Assembly (NCBI GenBank): GCA_965262565.1
Contig: CBDHFQ010000006.1
Location: 1 to 55,298, forward strand
Source: CBDHFQ01 sp965262565
Lineage (GTDB): Bacteria; Bacteroidota; Bacteroidia; J057
DNA length: 55,298 bases
Reading direction: 5' to 3'
The notes under the pieces are model-generated. The model was not told the origin of the DNA. It ran no database searches and was given only the letters and a program-made list of their open reading frames with translations. This document shows positions 15,838 to 24,935 of the stretch, piece by piece (within the stretch, counting starts at the first letter, position 1; each line of letters opens with the position of its first letter). Position numbers and translations under genes: made by a program.

Positions 15838-17601
15838 TTAGGATCCTTTAATGAATTCCTGAGGATAATTGATCAATGAAATCAGCAAAGAAATACCTAC
15901 GACCAGGAGACAGCCAATAAGATTATACCATAAAAATCCTATATCCATCCAGCTAAATTGATCTGGAAATTGTTCAGGAAGAAGGAAACAGGCAATAACT
16001 ATAGATTCTGCTATGATACCTGCAATAAATACAGCTGTACCTTTCACCTTTTTGAGAAAGAAGGCAACTACAAAAATTCCGAGGATGGTCCCATAAAATA
16101 ATGATCCAATAATATTTACCGCCTGTATCATATTTCCCAATCTGTTAGCAAATAAGGCGAAACCTATAGCACATAATCCCCATATGAAAGTCATGAAACG
16201 AGAAACGCTAAGATAATGAAGATCGCTGCCCTGAACATTTCTGGATTCGTGAAATCTTTTGTAACCATCCACTAAACTGGTAGTAGCTAATGCATTTAGC
16301 TCTGCTGAAGTAGATGACATGGAGGCTGATAAAATCACTGCGATTAACAATCCCACAATTCCTGAAGGAAGATAATTAATGACGAAGGTGAGAAAAATTT
16401 TATCCAGATCATTAGTATCAGCTAGTGGATTCTGAGCTTTGATTAATGCCACTCCTTCATTCTTGATCCGCTTACCTTCCTGTTGAAGTTCTAAAATGGT
16501 TTCCTGGTGATTTCTCATAGAAGATTCATCCGATTCTTCTATGGAAGCTAACATTTCCCTGATTTTAACTTGTTTCTGTTCGTGAAGCAGATAGTACTTC
16601 TCGTTTAACGCTTCAAAATCCTCTCTATATTCACTTTCTTCGGCTGTAACAGCTTCTGTAAGTTGTTGATTAAAAATAAGCGGTTGATATTCGAATTGAT
16701 AGAAGACAAACATTAATACCCCTATAAAAAGGATAAAAAACTGAAAGGGTATTTTTAGCATCCCGTTGAACAGCAAGCCTAACCTGCTTTCAGTAATTGT
16801 CTTACCTCCTAAATATCGTTGTACCTGGGATTGGTCTGTTCCAAAATAGGATAAAGCCAAAAATGTTCCTCCTATCAGGCCCGACCAAATATTATATCTG
16901 TCCTTTACATCAAATTCAGCCCAGGAAGAAGGGCTGGTAATGGCATTAAGTTTTCCCATTTTCCCTGCCACATGAACAGCATCCATGAATGAAATGTCGG
17001 GAGGAAGTTTAAAAATGATCACACAGGCTGCCAGAAACATTCCCAGAAGGATTACAAACATCTGTTGCTTTTGTGTGTAACTCACCGCTTTAGTTCCACC
17101 GGCTACTGTATAAATAATGACGATTACACCAATAGCAGAGCATGTGTAGTAAATATTCCAACCTAAAATAGTAGAAAGAATAATGGCCGGTGCATAAATG
17201 GTTAATCCAGCGGCCAATCCTCTGGATATGAGGAATAGGGTGGCAGCAAAGGTTCGCGTTTTTAAATCAAATCTGTTTTCTAAATATTGATAGGCTGTAT
17301 ATACATTAAGTTTGTGATAAATAGGAATGGCTACTACAGAAATAATGACCATCGCTATAGGTAGGCCAAAATAGAACTGAATAAATCGCATCCCATCATC
17401 AAATGCCTGACCTGGAGTAGAAAGAAACGTAATGGCGCTGGCTTGAGTAGCCATAATAGAAAGGCAGATTGTCCAGCCTTTCATTTCCTTATCTGAAAGA
17501 AGATAACCTTCTATGTTTTTTGATCCGCGACTTTTCCAAATCCCATATATGACAATGATCAGAATAGTCCCTACAAGTACGATCCAGTCGAGAACGCTCA
17601 T
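15838..17601 (-). CDS. Sodium:solute symporter (SSS family)
   Basis: 587 residues with about 13-14 membrane helices. SSS features are the N-terminal periplasmic-to-membrane pattern YGIWKSRGSKNIEGYLLSDK, the sodium-site region MATQASAITFLSTPGQAFDDG, and the family motif AGGTKAVSYTQKQQMFVI. An unusual hydrophilic, coiled-coil-like insert of about 80 residues (about 310-385, EEQKQ/ESDESSM-type sequence) interrupts the membrane core, as in some sodium/glucose-type bacterial members. The substrate is unknown. Its start overlaps by ATGA the stop of a 55-aa membrane protein gene (17598-17765), with the PIG-L gene upstream, so the three probably form one transcript. Confidence 0.9.
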   Translation of the reverse strand: MSVLDWIVLVGTILIIVIYGIWKSRGSKNIEGYLLSDKEMKGWTICLSIMATQASAITFLSTPGQAFDDGMRFIQFYFGLPIAMVIISVVAIPIYHKLNVYTAYQYLENRFDLKTRTFAATLFLISRGLAAGLTIYAPAIILSTILGWNIYYTCSAIGVIVIIYTVAGGTKAVSYTQKQQMFVILLGMFLAACVIIFKLPPDISFMDAVHVAGKMGKLNAITSPSSWAEFDVKDRYNIWSGLIGGTFLALSYFGTDQSQVQRYLGGKTITESRLGLLFNGMLKIPFQFFILFIGVLMFVFYQFEYQPLIFNQQLTEAVTAEESEYREDFEALNEKYYLLHEQKQVKIREMLASIEESDESSMRNHQETILELQQEGKRIKNEGVALIKAQNPLADTNDLDKIFLTFVINYLPSGIVGLLIAVILSASMSSTSAELNALATTSLVDGYKRFHESRNVQGSDLHYLSVSRFMTFIWGLCAIGFALFANRLGNMIQAVNIIGSLFYGTILGIFVVAFFLKKVKGTAVFIAGIIAESIVIACFLLPEQFPDQFSWMDIGFLWYNLIGCLLVVGISLLISLINYPQEFIKGS

Positions 17602-17765
17602 GAATATACCCAGCTAAAGAAGTACAACCCTAATATAACCAACACTAACTCAACGAGGACAAATGCATAAAGCTGCTGCCAGGAAGTTGCTAAGGGAAAA
17701 ATTTTTTGTAATTGTTCATCCTCATCTTCTGGATGAAAATGATTTGAGTTATTGTTGGAATCCAT
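17598..17765 (-). CDS. Small single-pass membrane protein between PIG-L and symporter genes
   Basis: 55-residue ORF starting at ATG (17763-17765), 18 bp after the PIG-L stop. It ends TGA at 17598-17600, overlapping the symporter ATG (ATGA). The N-terminal half is polar and acidic (MDSNNNSNHFHPEDEDEQ). The C-terminal half is one membrane helix (about 33-52, YAFVLVELVLVILGLYFF). Tight coupling to a sodium symporter recalls the small partner proteins that accompany some sodium symporters (for example DUF485-type with ActP), though no clear homology is visible. No other frame in this gap is coding. Confidence 0.65.
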   Translation of the reverse strand: MDSNNNSNHFHPEDEDEQLQKIFPLATSWQQLYAFVLVELVLVILGLYFFSWVYS

Positions 17766-17783
17766 ATATGAACAATAAAATGA

Positions 17784-20360
17784 TTAATGATCGTTCTGAC
17801 CCAAAGAAATTATATTTGCAAATAGCCTGTAGGCACCAGGCACTCCTTTGGGAAGCTCTCTAAACATAGACAATCCACAATAAACAAAATATCCTTTTCC
17901 ATATTTTGCCACTAATAATGCTCCTTTCTTCGGATCTTCTCCAGGATCATTCCCTTCTAATAAAGGAACATATTTTTCATCCCAGGCATTAGCAAAATAT
18001 AAACCTCTCTCCTGTACCCAACCTTCGAAATCCTCTTGTGTAATAGTGTTAGGATAATGGAATACTCTATGAGAAGGGTCCAGTATACTTAACTCAGCTG
18101 TCTCGTCTGATATTCTGTCACGGCTAATTGAGAATGGATAAGGACCTACTTCTTCAGTGGTTAAACTGTAAGAAGTATTGTACTGTACGATATAAACCCC
18201 ACCTTGTTCAATATATTGCATTAAAGTCTTATAATGAAAGGGCATTCGCTTTCTTGTGTTATAGACCCTGATTCCACCGATGACAGCATCGTAAGTTGAT
18301 AATTTACCCAATGTAATATCCTCGTCTTCTAATAAATCAACATCATAATCAATTTGCCTTAAACTTTCGGGTACTTCATCACCCGATCCCATGAGGTATC
18401 CTATTTTATTTCCCGCTTTTTTAAGGTTCACTTTTACTAAAGTAACTTCTGCAGGATCGAATACTAATTGAGTGGGAATATGATCATAAGCAATTGATGT
18501 AAAACTATGGGAATTGGTATTTTCACCGATTTTAGCAATGGCCTTTAACTGCCCTTGACTTTGTGCTGATGAAGGAGTTACTGTTAAGTTAATCAATTGT
18601 TCTTCTCCTTTTTCTTCAAAGGTCAATGTCTTATTTGCAGGATGTACTTCCCATCCTTCTGGAACTTCAAAGCTTACCGTCGTTTGAATATTTGCTTTGT
18701 GAGTCTTGACTAAAGCGGTGATATGTTGTTCCAGGCTATCAGCAAATAAATAAACCCCTTCCTGGAAATTAGTTGTGATCGTAGGAGTAATGACAAATGG
18801 TCTGTATAACTCTCCTATAGCCCGATCTACATATTTATGTACTACGGGAGTATTATACGTGATTGAAATAGGATCCTCTGTGCCAAATTCCAAAGAAAAA
18901 ACACTGGTCAATGCTGGAGGATTTTCTGGCAAACCGATCTTAGCTTGATCATCTACCTGATAAACTCCTTTCTTTGGAGGTGATTGTAACCAATATGGTT
19001 GACTAATTGGAAGATCTTTAATATATATAGATTGTTCGAACTCTTCCAGTTTTCCTGAAGGAAGAATATTTGGGTCAGCTGAAGTCATACCTGAAGTAGC
19101 ATCAGCATTCGCCAAGGTCGTTTCATCTCGCAAAGGGGGCTGGAAAAGCGTCTGATCAATTTCTTTTAAGTAAATATCTGATATTCTTACTGGAAAACTA
19201 CTTCTCTTTATAATGGATGCCGTCAATAACACGGAATCTTCATTGGATAAGGTAGGCACTTCTGTGTTCACTTCGAAATAAATACCAGAACAGTAGGCAA
19301 TGAGTTCTTTTACCTTCTCCCTTTGATAACTCATCCAATATTCACTGCGATGTTTCATTGCTTTGTACGCCTGTAAAAGTAGGGGAACAATTTTTTCCGG
19401 TGCACTAGGCTGAAAAGTCTGATAAGCTTTTTCTAATAAATCTTTAATTTGCTTTGAGTTTTCTACCCGACTCCAAGTGGTATTTATCCCTTCCATCATA
19501 TCATGTTGAGGAATAGAACCAAAAACATGCAGAAGAGACTCTATTCGTTCACCCCTTACTTTAGCAGCACCAAATGCCTGACATCTGTGCATGCTTCTTG
19601 CTTCTGCCGCAATTTCTCCATAACCCTTGCCCAGAAAAGGATTGTAGGTATCCAAATTCATACTGAGCAGAATTTTTTGATCCTCCTCCGAAGGCTGATA
19701 ACGACGCCAGGTGTAAGTATTCCAAAGGATTCTTTCAGGAGTCCATGGACTTACATATGCGAGTTGATCGGGGAATGTCTCCGGGTCTCCAGAGATTTCT
19801 ACGGCTTCCTTTACTAACATAGCGGAAGCTGTATGATGCCCATGACCTCCTCCACCTCTAATCGGTCTGGCAAATCTCGTAATGATAATATCAGGTCGTA
19901 CTTTTCTGATGGCCCAAACCACATCCGAAAGAATGGTCTCTTTGTCCCAAATCGCCAATGCTTCCTCTGGAGTTTTAGAGTATCCAAAATCCAATGCTCT
20001 GGAAAACATCTGCTCTCCTCCGTCTATCCTCCTGGCTGCTAAGAGTTCCTGTGTTCTTAATATTCCCAAAGACGGTCCTTTTTCCTCACCAATAAGATTT
20101 TGACCACCATCCCCTCTAGTTAGAGACAAATAGGTGACTCTATATCCTCTCTCTCCCTCTAAATAGGATATCATCCGGGTATTTTCATCATCTGGATGAG
20201 CAGCTATATATAAAACACTTCCTAATACCTGTAACTTCTTAAGGGCCATTTGAATTTCTCCACTATGCATAGCCGGCATCGGTGCCTGACCAAGTAGAGG
20301 AACATAAAAAGCGGAAATCAGCAAGTTGGTGGATAAAATAAAAAATAGTTTTCTCATCAT
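17784..20360 (-). CDS. Secreted PIG-L family deacetylase, long form
   Basis: 858 residues with a signal peptide (about 1-25). The PIG-L (LmbE-like) domain spans about 45-300. It has the zinc/catalytic motif AAHPDDEN (His55, Asp57, Asp58) and the distal zinc histidines in GGGHGHHTASAM, the pattern of N-acetylglucosamine/mycothiol-type de-N-acetylases. The remaining 550 residues are beta-rich. They include a region near residues 700-760 with DAVIGGIRVYNT and YIEQGGVYIVQYNT, which resembles a ThuA/glutamine-amidotransferase-like fold. This architecture is common in Bacteroidota. Upstream of the small membrane protein and symporter on the same strand, suggesting joint processing and uptake of an amino-sugar compound (inference). 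Confidence 0.88.
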   Translation of the reverse strand: MMRKLFFILSTNLLISAFYVPLLGQAPMPAMHSGEIQMALKKLQVLGSVLYIAAHPDDENTRMISYLEGERGYRVTYLSLTRGDGGQNLIGEEKGPSLGILRTQELLAARRIDGGEQMFSRALDFGYSKTPEEALAIWDKETILSDVVWAIRKVRPDIIITRFARPIRGGGGHGHHTASAMLVKEAVEISGDPETFPDQLAYVSPWTPERILWNTYTWRRYQPSEEDQKILLSMNLDTYNPFLGKGYGEIAAEARSMHRCQAFGAAKVRGERIESLLHVFGSIPQHDMMEGINTTWSRVENSKQIKDLLEKAYQTFQPSAPEKIVPLLLQAYKAMKHRSEYWMSYQREKVKELIAYCSGIYFEVNTEVPTLSNEDSVLLTASIIKRSSFPVRISDIYLKEIDQTLFQPPLRDETTLANADATSGMTSADPNILPSGKLEEFEQSIYIKDLPISQPYWLQSPPKKGVYQVDDQAKIGLPENPPALTSVFSLEFGTEDPISITYNTPVVHKYVDRAIGELYRPFVITPTITTNFQEGVYLFADSLEQHITALVKTHKANIQTTVSFEVPEGWEVHPANKTLTFEEKGEEQLINLTVTPSSAQSQGQLKAIAKIGENTNSHSFTSIAYDHIPTQLVFDPAEVTLVKVNLKKAGNKIGYLMGSGDEVPESLRQIDYDVDLLEDEDITLGKLSTYDAVIGGIRVYNTRKRMPFHYKTLMQYIEQGGVYIVQYNTSYSLTTEEVGPYPFSISRDRISDETAELSILDPSHRVFHYPNTITQEDFEGWVQERGLYFANAWDEKYVPLLEGNDPGEDPKKGALLVAKYGKGYFVYCGLSMFRELPKGVPGAYRLFANIISLGQNDH

Positions 20361-20397
20361 AAAAATCAGCTTAGCATTCAGGTTGGCAAATATACAA

Positions 20398-20868
20398 TTA
20401 TGTAGGAATACTACGATCTAGATAGTTAGAAACATCTGTAAGCTTAGGTTCGTAAGAAGATTCGAAAAGTTTGGAAGTAATTAAAAAATCTGCTGTAGAT
20501 CTATTGGGAGCTGTGGGAATATTGTATAGGGTAGAAATTCTCAACAATGCTTTGACATCTACATCATGAGGCTGTGGACTCATTGGATCCCAGAAGAAAA
20601 TAAATACATCTACTTTTCCTTCTGAAATTAAGGCTCCCAATTGTTGGTCTCCACCTAGCGGACCTGATTTTAAACGCCTGAGAGAGAACGAAAGTGTTTT
20701 AGTATCGGAAATTTTGTCTTTTAATGTAGCTTCTACTAATTTACCTGTAGTGCCAGTACAAATCAAATCATGCGAAATCAGTTTTTCCCAATTATACTCT
20801 ACCCATTGAATGAGATCCTTCTTCTGATTATCATGAGCAACTAAAGCGATACATTTTTTATCTTTCAT
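20398..20868 (-). CDS. mgsA: Methylglyoxal synthase
   Basis: 156 residues, the usual length. Family motifs: ALVAHDNQKKDL at the N-terminus, the phosphate-binding TGTTGKL, SGPLGGDQQLGALI with the catalytic aspartate (Asp74), and FFWDPMSPQPHDVDVKALLR. The enzyme converts dihydroxyacetone phosphate to methylglyoxal and phosphate in the cytoplasm, a bypass of lower glycolysis. It lies 37 bp before the PIG-L gene on the same strand and is divergent from the GH113-like lipoprotein. A TATATTTG box (minus strand, 20936-20943) stands about 70 bp upstream but lacks a clear -33 partner. Confidence 0.95.
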   Translation of the reverse strand: MKDKKCIALVAHDNQKKDLIQWVEYNWEKLISHDLICTGTTGKLVEATLKDKISDTKTLSFSLRRLKSGPLGGDQQLGALISEGKVDVFIFFWDPMSPQPHDVDVKALLRISTLYNIPTAPNRSTADFLITSKLFESSYEPKLTDVSNYLDRSIPT

Positions 20869-20950
20869 GTTACAACATTAAATTCAATGTAAAAGTGGGA
20901 AAAATAATTGTAGATAATTTAACGTATTCACAAATCAAATATATGCTTTT

Positions 20951-23008
20951 ATGGTAAAGATGTGGATTTCCATCGGATTTGCTTGTATGCTTTCTGCTTG
21001 TGGAGCTCAATCTAATAGCCTCAAACCTCCTGGGTCTCAGCCAAGTTTGGAAGAATTAAGGTCCCGTTACTGGCAATCCGATACCATCCTGGTCTTATTT
21101 CCCGGCATTGATGAAACGTTAGGCCAACAGTATGCAGATATAGTGGGTAAAATGGCTAATTCAGGTCGATCAAGAAGAAAAACACTATGTATACCATTCG
21201 AGAAAGTACCCGGAAAATATGTAAAGCGATATCCTTCTTTTTTGATCGGAACTCCTTCTTCTAATGAAACAATAAGAAAAACATTATCAAAGATGGATAT
21301 TCAAGTAAACAGTGAGGGAATTCTTTTTCAGAATGCACCTCTCGGAGATACCACTTCCTCCTTGGTCATTGGAACATACCCACATCCCGTTTATGATAGT
21401 ATTCCCATCAGCTTTATTACCTCACATTCAGATGAAGTGATACTGAGTAGATTGGAGAAAATGATAAAAGACAGGAGAAGATTCTACTTATCCAGATGGG
21501 GCTATGAAGTATATAAGCAGGATGAAAGATTATTAGTGGGTAATTTTTCTCAGCAAGCCCATAAACGTTGGGCATTGGATTATGAGGAACATTGGGACTT
21601 TTCAGACGATCCTAAATTAATCCAGAAAAGTCTATCTTACGAAATTTATACAGTGGGGATCGATCATCTCACCTCTGATCTTACATCACTGACTGACCGT
21701 ATTGCTGAACACCAGCAAAAAGTACAATCATTTTTTGAGTGGAATGATCCTGTGTCTGATTTAAAGTATTATTTGTATCCTTCTTGTGAATATAAAGGAC
21801 TTCGGACAGGAAATGCTGATGCCATTCATATTGAGGAAAATCAAGCGCTGCATTTGGTATGGGATGATTTTTTTCTAGATGAAGAGCATTATCATGATAT
21901 ATTGTGCTGGATAAATCAACAAACGGATTCTGTTACGCTTCCATTTTTAAAATTGGGTCTTAGTTGTTATTTGACAGAAAAATGGTTCGAAAAGGGGTAT
22001 CAATACTGGTCTGCAAAAATGGATGCCGCTGATGTAATGCCTTCCTTACAAATGTTAGTAAAAAAAGATTTTGGTACTTTGCGATCGGGCTTAATGGTGA
22101 TAAGCGCTTCTGCCTTAGCGGTAGAATTTTTATTAGATAAATGGGGAAAAAAGAAATTTCTGGAAATCTATCCCTATTGGGATCCTTCTTTAAAAGAAAT
22201 TGATTCATTAGAAACTGAATGGAGTGAATATAGACGTAAGCTCAGCCAATCTGATATCGGTATTACTGCTAACCAGGGAAGAAAAGTAACAGATAAACTA
22301 CCCATGTTAAAAGGATTTAACTTTGCACATGAAGGTTATCAGGTATACAATGGATATTTATCAGCAAAGGCCCAGGAATCTATTCATGCATTAAAAGATA
22401 TTGGAAGTAACACTATTAGTATTATTCCTTATTCTTATATGAACAGTATACATGCTCCTTCCCCTTTTTATATACCTACCAGTGCCGGATCAGAAAATGA
22501 TGAAAGTGTCATTTGCAGCATTCACTATGCTCAACATGCAGGGATGGAGGTAATGCTGAAACCACAAATTTGGATTGGAAGAGGAGGATGGGTAGGTGAA
22601 GTAGAAATGCAATCAGAAGAGGATTGGAAGGCTTTCTTTCAATATTATACAGACTGGATGGCCCATTATGCGATGATAGCACAAAGGTATCAGGTAGAGC
22701 TTCTATGTGTGGGTGTTGAATTATCCAAAACTACGGTTTCTCATCCTGAAGAATGGAAAAAAATGATTCAAAACCTCAGGCACATTTATGATGGAAACAT
22801 AGTTTATGCGGCTAATTGGGGAGAGGAGTTTGAACAAATAACCTTCTGGGATGAATTGGATTATATTGGCGTTGATAATTATTATCCGTTGAGTGAAAAA
22901 GTGAATCCTGGAGATGATGAATTGAGGGAAAAGTGCAGAGAAGATATTGGATATGATGGAAAAAATATCCAATTACTTATAGAAAGGAAGTTATTTTTAC
23001 TGAAATAG
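20951..23008 (+). CDS. GH113-like (TIM-barrel) lipoprotein, N-terminal part; frame breaks near 22,970-22,990
   Basis: 685 residues in this frame. A lipoprotein signal ends in LSACG (Cys17). Residues about 20-440 form an unrecognised N-terminal region. From about residue 450 a TIM barrel of the GH113/GTA type begins, with GFNFAHEGYQVYNGY, MLKPQIWIGRGGW, a strand with Glu in LLCVGVELSK, AANWGEEFEQITFWDELDYIGVDNYYPL. The frame then runs out after ERKLFLLK. The next 85 or so codons of the domain are in the -1 frame (from about 22,985 and on through 23,268), starting RKEVIFTEIGF, which carries the expected second catalytic Glu. One missing base, most simply in the A6 run at 22,969-22,974, would rejoin the gene. 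Outer-membrane or periplasmic glycoside hydrolase, probably beta-mannan-active by family. Confidence 0.75.
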   Translation: MVKMWISIGFACMLSACGAQSNSLKPPGSQPSLEELRSRYWQSDTILVLFPGIDETLGQQYADIVGKMANSGRSRRKTLCIPFEKVPGKYVKRYPSFLIGTPSSNETIRKTLSKMDIQVNSEGILFQNAPLGDTTSSLVIGTYPHPVYDSIPISFITSHSDEVILSRLEKMIKDRRRFYLSRWGYEVYKQDERLLVGNFSQQAHKRWALDYEEHWDFSDDPKLIQKSLSYEIYTVGIDHLTSDLTSLTDRIAEHQQKVQSFFEWNDPVSDLKYYLYPSCEYKGLRTGNADAIHIEENQALHLVWDDFFLDEEHYHDILCWINQQTDSVTLPFLKLGLSCYLTEKWFEKGYQYWSAKMDAADVMPSLQMLVKKDFGTLRSGLMVISASALAVEFLLDKWGKKKFLEIYPYWDPSLKEIDSLETEWSEYRRKLSQSDIGITANQGRKVTDKLPMLKGFNFAHEGYQVYNGYLSAKAQESIHALKDIGSNTISIIPYSYMNSIHAPSPFYIPTSAGSENDESVICSIHYAQHAGMEVMLKPQIWIGRGGWVGEVEMQSEEDWKAFFQYYTDWMAHYAMIAQRYQVELLCVGVELSKTTVSHPEEWKKMIQNLRHIYDGNIVYAANWGEEFEQITFWDELDYIGVDNYYPLSEKVNPGDDELREKCREDIGYDGKNIQLLIERKLFLLK

Positions 23009-23073
23009 GGTTTAGAAGTATTGTTGCACCTTGGATTGCTCCCTTTGATCATAGAACAGATGTTCCATCAAAT

Positions 23074-23268
23074 ATGGAAGATCAGGCAAGAGCTTACAGG
23101 ATAATTACGGAAAGTTTGAAAGATGAAGCTTGGCTAAAGGGAATTTACTGGTGGAAATGGCCCAGTTATTTATCTTATTCTCCACTAGATCAGGATAATT
23201 ATACACCTGTTAATAAACCAGCCCAAGAGATTGTCAAAAAATACTTCGCCCACTATAAAAACCCATAG
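23074..23268 (+). CDS. C-terminal part of the frameshifted GH113-like protein
   Basis: 64 residues from the first ATG in this frame, but coding similarity starts earlier (about 22,985, with FTEIGFRSIVAPW). Residues such as YRIITESLKDEAWLKGIYWWKWPSYL and the end KPAQEIVKKYFAHYK are typical of the last strands and helix of a GH113-type barrel. It should be read as the tail of the gene starting at 20951, not as a gene of its own. Confidence 0.7.
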   Translation: MEDQARAYRIITESLKDEAWLKGIYWWKWPSYLSYSPLDQDNYTPVNKPAQEIVKKYFAHYKNP

Positions 23269-23287
23269 GGTAATGAATGATTACCCT
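23267..23287. terminator. Hairpin at the 3' end of the GH113-like gene
   Basis: AGGGTAAT (23267-23274) and ATTACCCT (23280-23287) pair perfectly over 8 bp with a 5-nt loop, starting inside the stop codon. No T-run follows, so it may protect or end transcripts rather than act as a classical terminator. The T9SS gene converges on it from the right. Confidence 0.4.
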
Positions 23288-23364
23288 AATGAGCTAACTA
23301 CCAAGAAGTATTGTCTTACATTACCAGATCACGAAAGAACGGATTCTAAGCATTCAGCATAGAA

Positions 23365-24735
23365 TCATTTATACACCCAAAATTTATCAACCCATCTCCC
23401 TTCATCTGTATCTACGATGATACCGTAATATCCAGGTGTCAAAGAATCTACAGATACGCTGTAAGATTGAGTGGATTGAAACTCTTTATTGATAATTGTT
23501 TTACCTTGTAAGTCTATGATTTGTATTTCTTGTATGCGGGTAGAATTTGATGAAGTGGTCAATGATTCAGATGAAATGTACAAAAGGCTTTCTGTAGGAT
23601 TTGGGTAGATTCGAAGCTTTCCCTTAGCTAACTCAGGTTTATTGCTGAGAGGCTTTCCTATCTGTAAACCGTGATTGAGGATAGGAATAAAAGACCCATC
23701 CTTCCTGATAGCCCTCACATTTGATATGGCCCATTCTAACTGAGCTAAATCTGTCTTTTTTCCCGTAATATCATCGATAGTGATAATAATATCTCCTAAT
23801 TTTCCAAATCCATCAATATCTATCTGGTCTATTCGAGTAATGGCTACATCTACTCTTCCTAAATCTCTGAGGTCTTTAGCAAAGAGTTTAATGTCTTGAT
23901 TCAGTCTTCCTATCCATGAATCAGTTACACTTATCTCAATTGGTTGGTTGGCAACGACTTTGGGATCATAATCAAAGGAAAAGGCAATTCCGTAAAAATC
24001 AGAGACAGGAATTTCCTCAGTTCCCAGAAAAATCTCTCCGGAGATGGTAGTTCCAGGATCAGCTTCTGTTGGCAGGTCTAAATAAATTTCAGGATCAATG
24101 GGAGTACCTCTTGGTCCCTCAGAATCTACTAGGATAGGTCTATAATTAGTATCAATGATGGCTATGTCGATATCATCTACTATCCCATTTCCATCGGCAT
24201 CAGCATGAACGAAATTGGTACCACTGAGATGTCTTTGCACCCATGGGAGAGCACCTTGAGGAGTGAAATTAGTATGAGCATCTGGTCGAATGGGGCCTTT
24301 ACTGTTGAATGCCAGACCCATCGTCAATACATCGTAATTATTGGCCAGAAAGTCCAAATCTGCATCTCCAGGTAATACACATTCACTTAGTACTATTAAT
24401 ATGACCGAATCAGCGGATACGGAATCACCTATACTTTCTGTTGTGGCAATAACTTTGTAAGTACCGGGAGTAAAAGGAATAAAGAAAAAAGTGTCCTGTG
24501 ATGGGCTTTCCCGAACAACAAATTCATCGGAACCATCTGCTATAATGTCAACTTCCCAGGAAATATCTATATCGGATAGATTGCTATCTGAAAGAGCTAT
24601 AATTGAACTTTCCTTTTCACTACAGATATACAAAGTATCTTGAGGTATGCTGATATGAAACGCAATCAGATTATTTATACTTATCCATAAGATGAACAGG
24701 AAAGGCAAACTAAAGAACAATCGCATTTTCACCAT
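23365..24735 (-). CDS. Secreted protein with dockerin-like and T9SS C-terminal sorting domains
   Basis: 456 residues. Signal peptide or hydrophobic N-terminus (about 5-28). A beta-rich segment (about 35-115) has a PKD-like flavour. A dockerin-type calcium region (about 118-195) contains GDADLDFLANNYDV and HADADGNGIVDDIDI. A cohesin-like beta domain (about 215-350) follows. The C-terminal T9SS type A sorting domain has KLRIYPNPTESLLYIS and LQGKTIINKEFQ and ends in a basic/aromatic tail. Such proteins cross the outer membrane through the Por system and are cell-surface bound or released. It stands alone, convergent with the GH113-like gene. Confidence 0.85.
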   Translation of the reverse strand: MVKMRLFFSLPFLFILWISINNLIAFHISIPQDTLYICSEKESSIIALSDSNLSDIDISWEVDIIADGSDEFVVRESPSQDTFFFIPFTPGTYKVIATTESIGDSVSADSVILIVLSECVLPGDADLDFLANNYDVLTMGLAFNSKGPIRPDAHTNFTPQGALPWVQRHLSGTNFVHADADGNGIVDDIDIAIIDTNYRPILVDSEGPRGTPIDPEIYLDLPTEADPGTTISGEIFLGTEEIPVSDFYGIAFSFDYDPKVVANQPIEISVTDSWIGRLNQDIKLFAKDLRDLGRVDVAITRIDQIDIDGFGKLGDIIITIDDITGKKTDLAQLEWAISNVRAIRKDGSFIPILNHGLQIGKPLSNKPELAKGKLRIYPNPTESLLYISSESLTTSSNSTRIQEIQIIDLQGKTIINKEFQSTQSYSVSVDSLTPGYYGIIVDTDEGRWVDKFWVYK

Positions 24736-24935
24736 ACCATTTAAATTTTAGAGTAACTTGTATTGGTTACTTTGTTATTTACAAGTAATAAAATGCATAA
24801 ATTGTTGATTAATAAAAACGACTATTTTGGTCTTTTTTGAAATTATTTACCGTTGAAAAATAAATTAAATATCTGTAAATTAGATATATAAAATATGGTT
24901 AATTCGATTTTTCTGAATTAAATATAAATCCCTCT

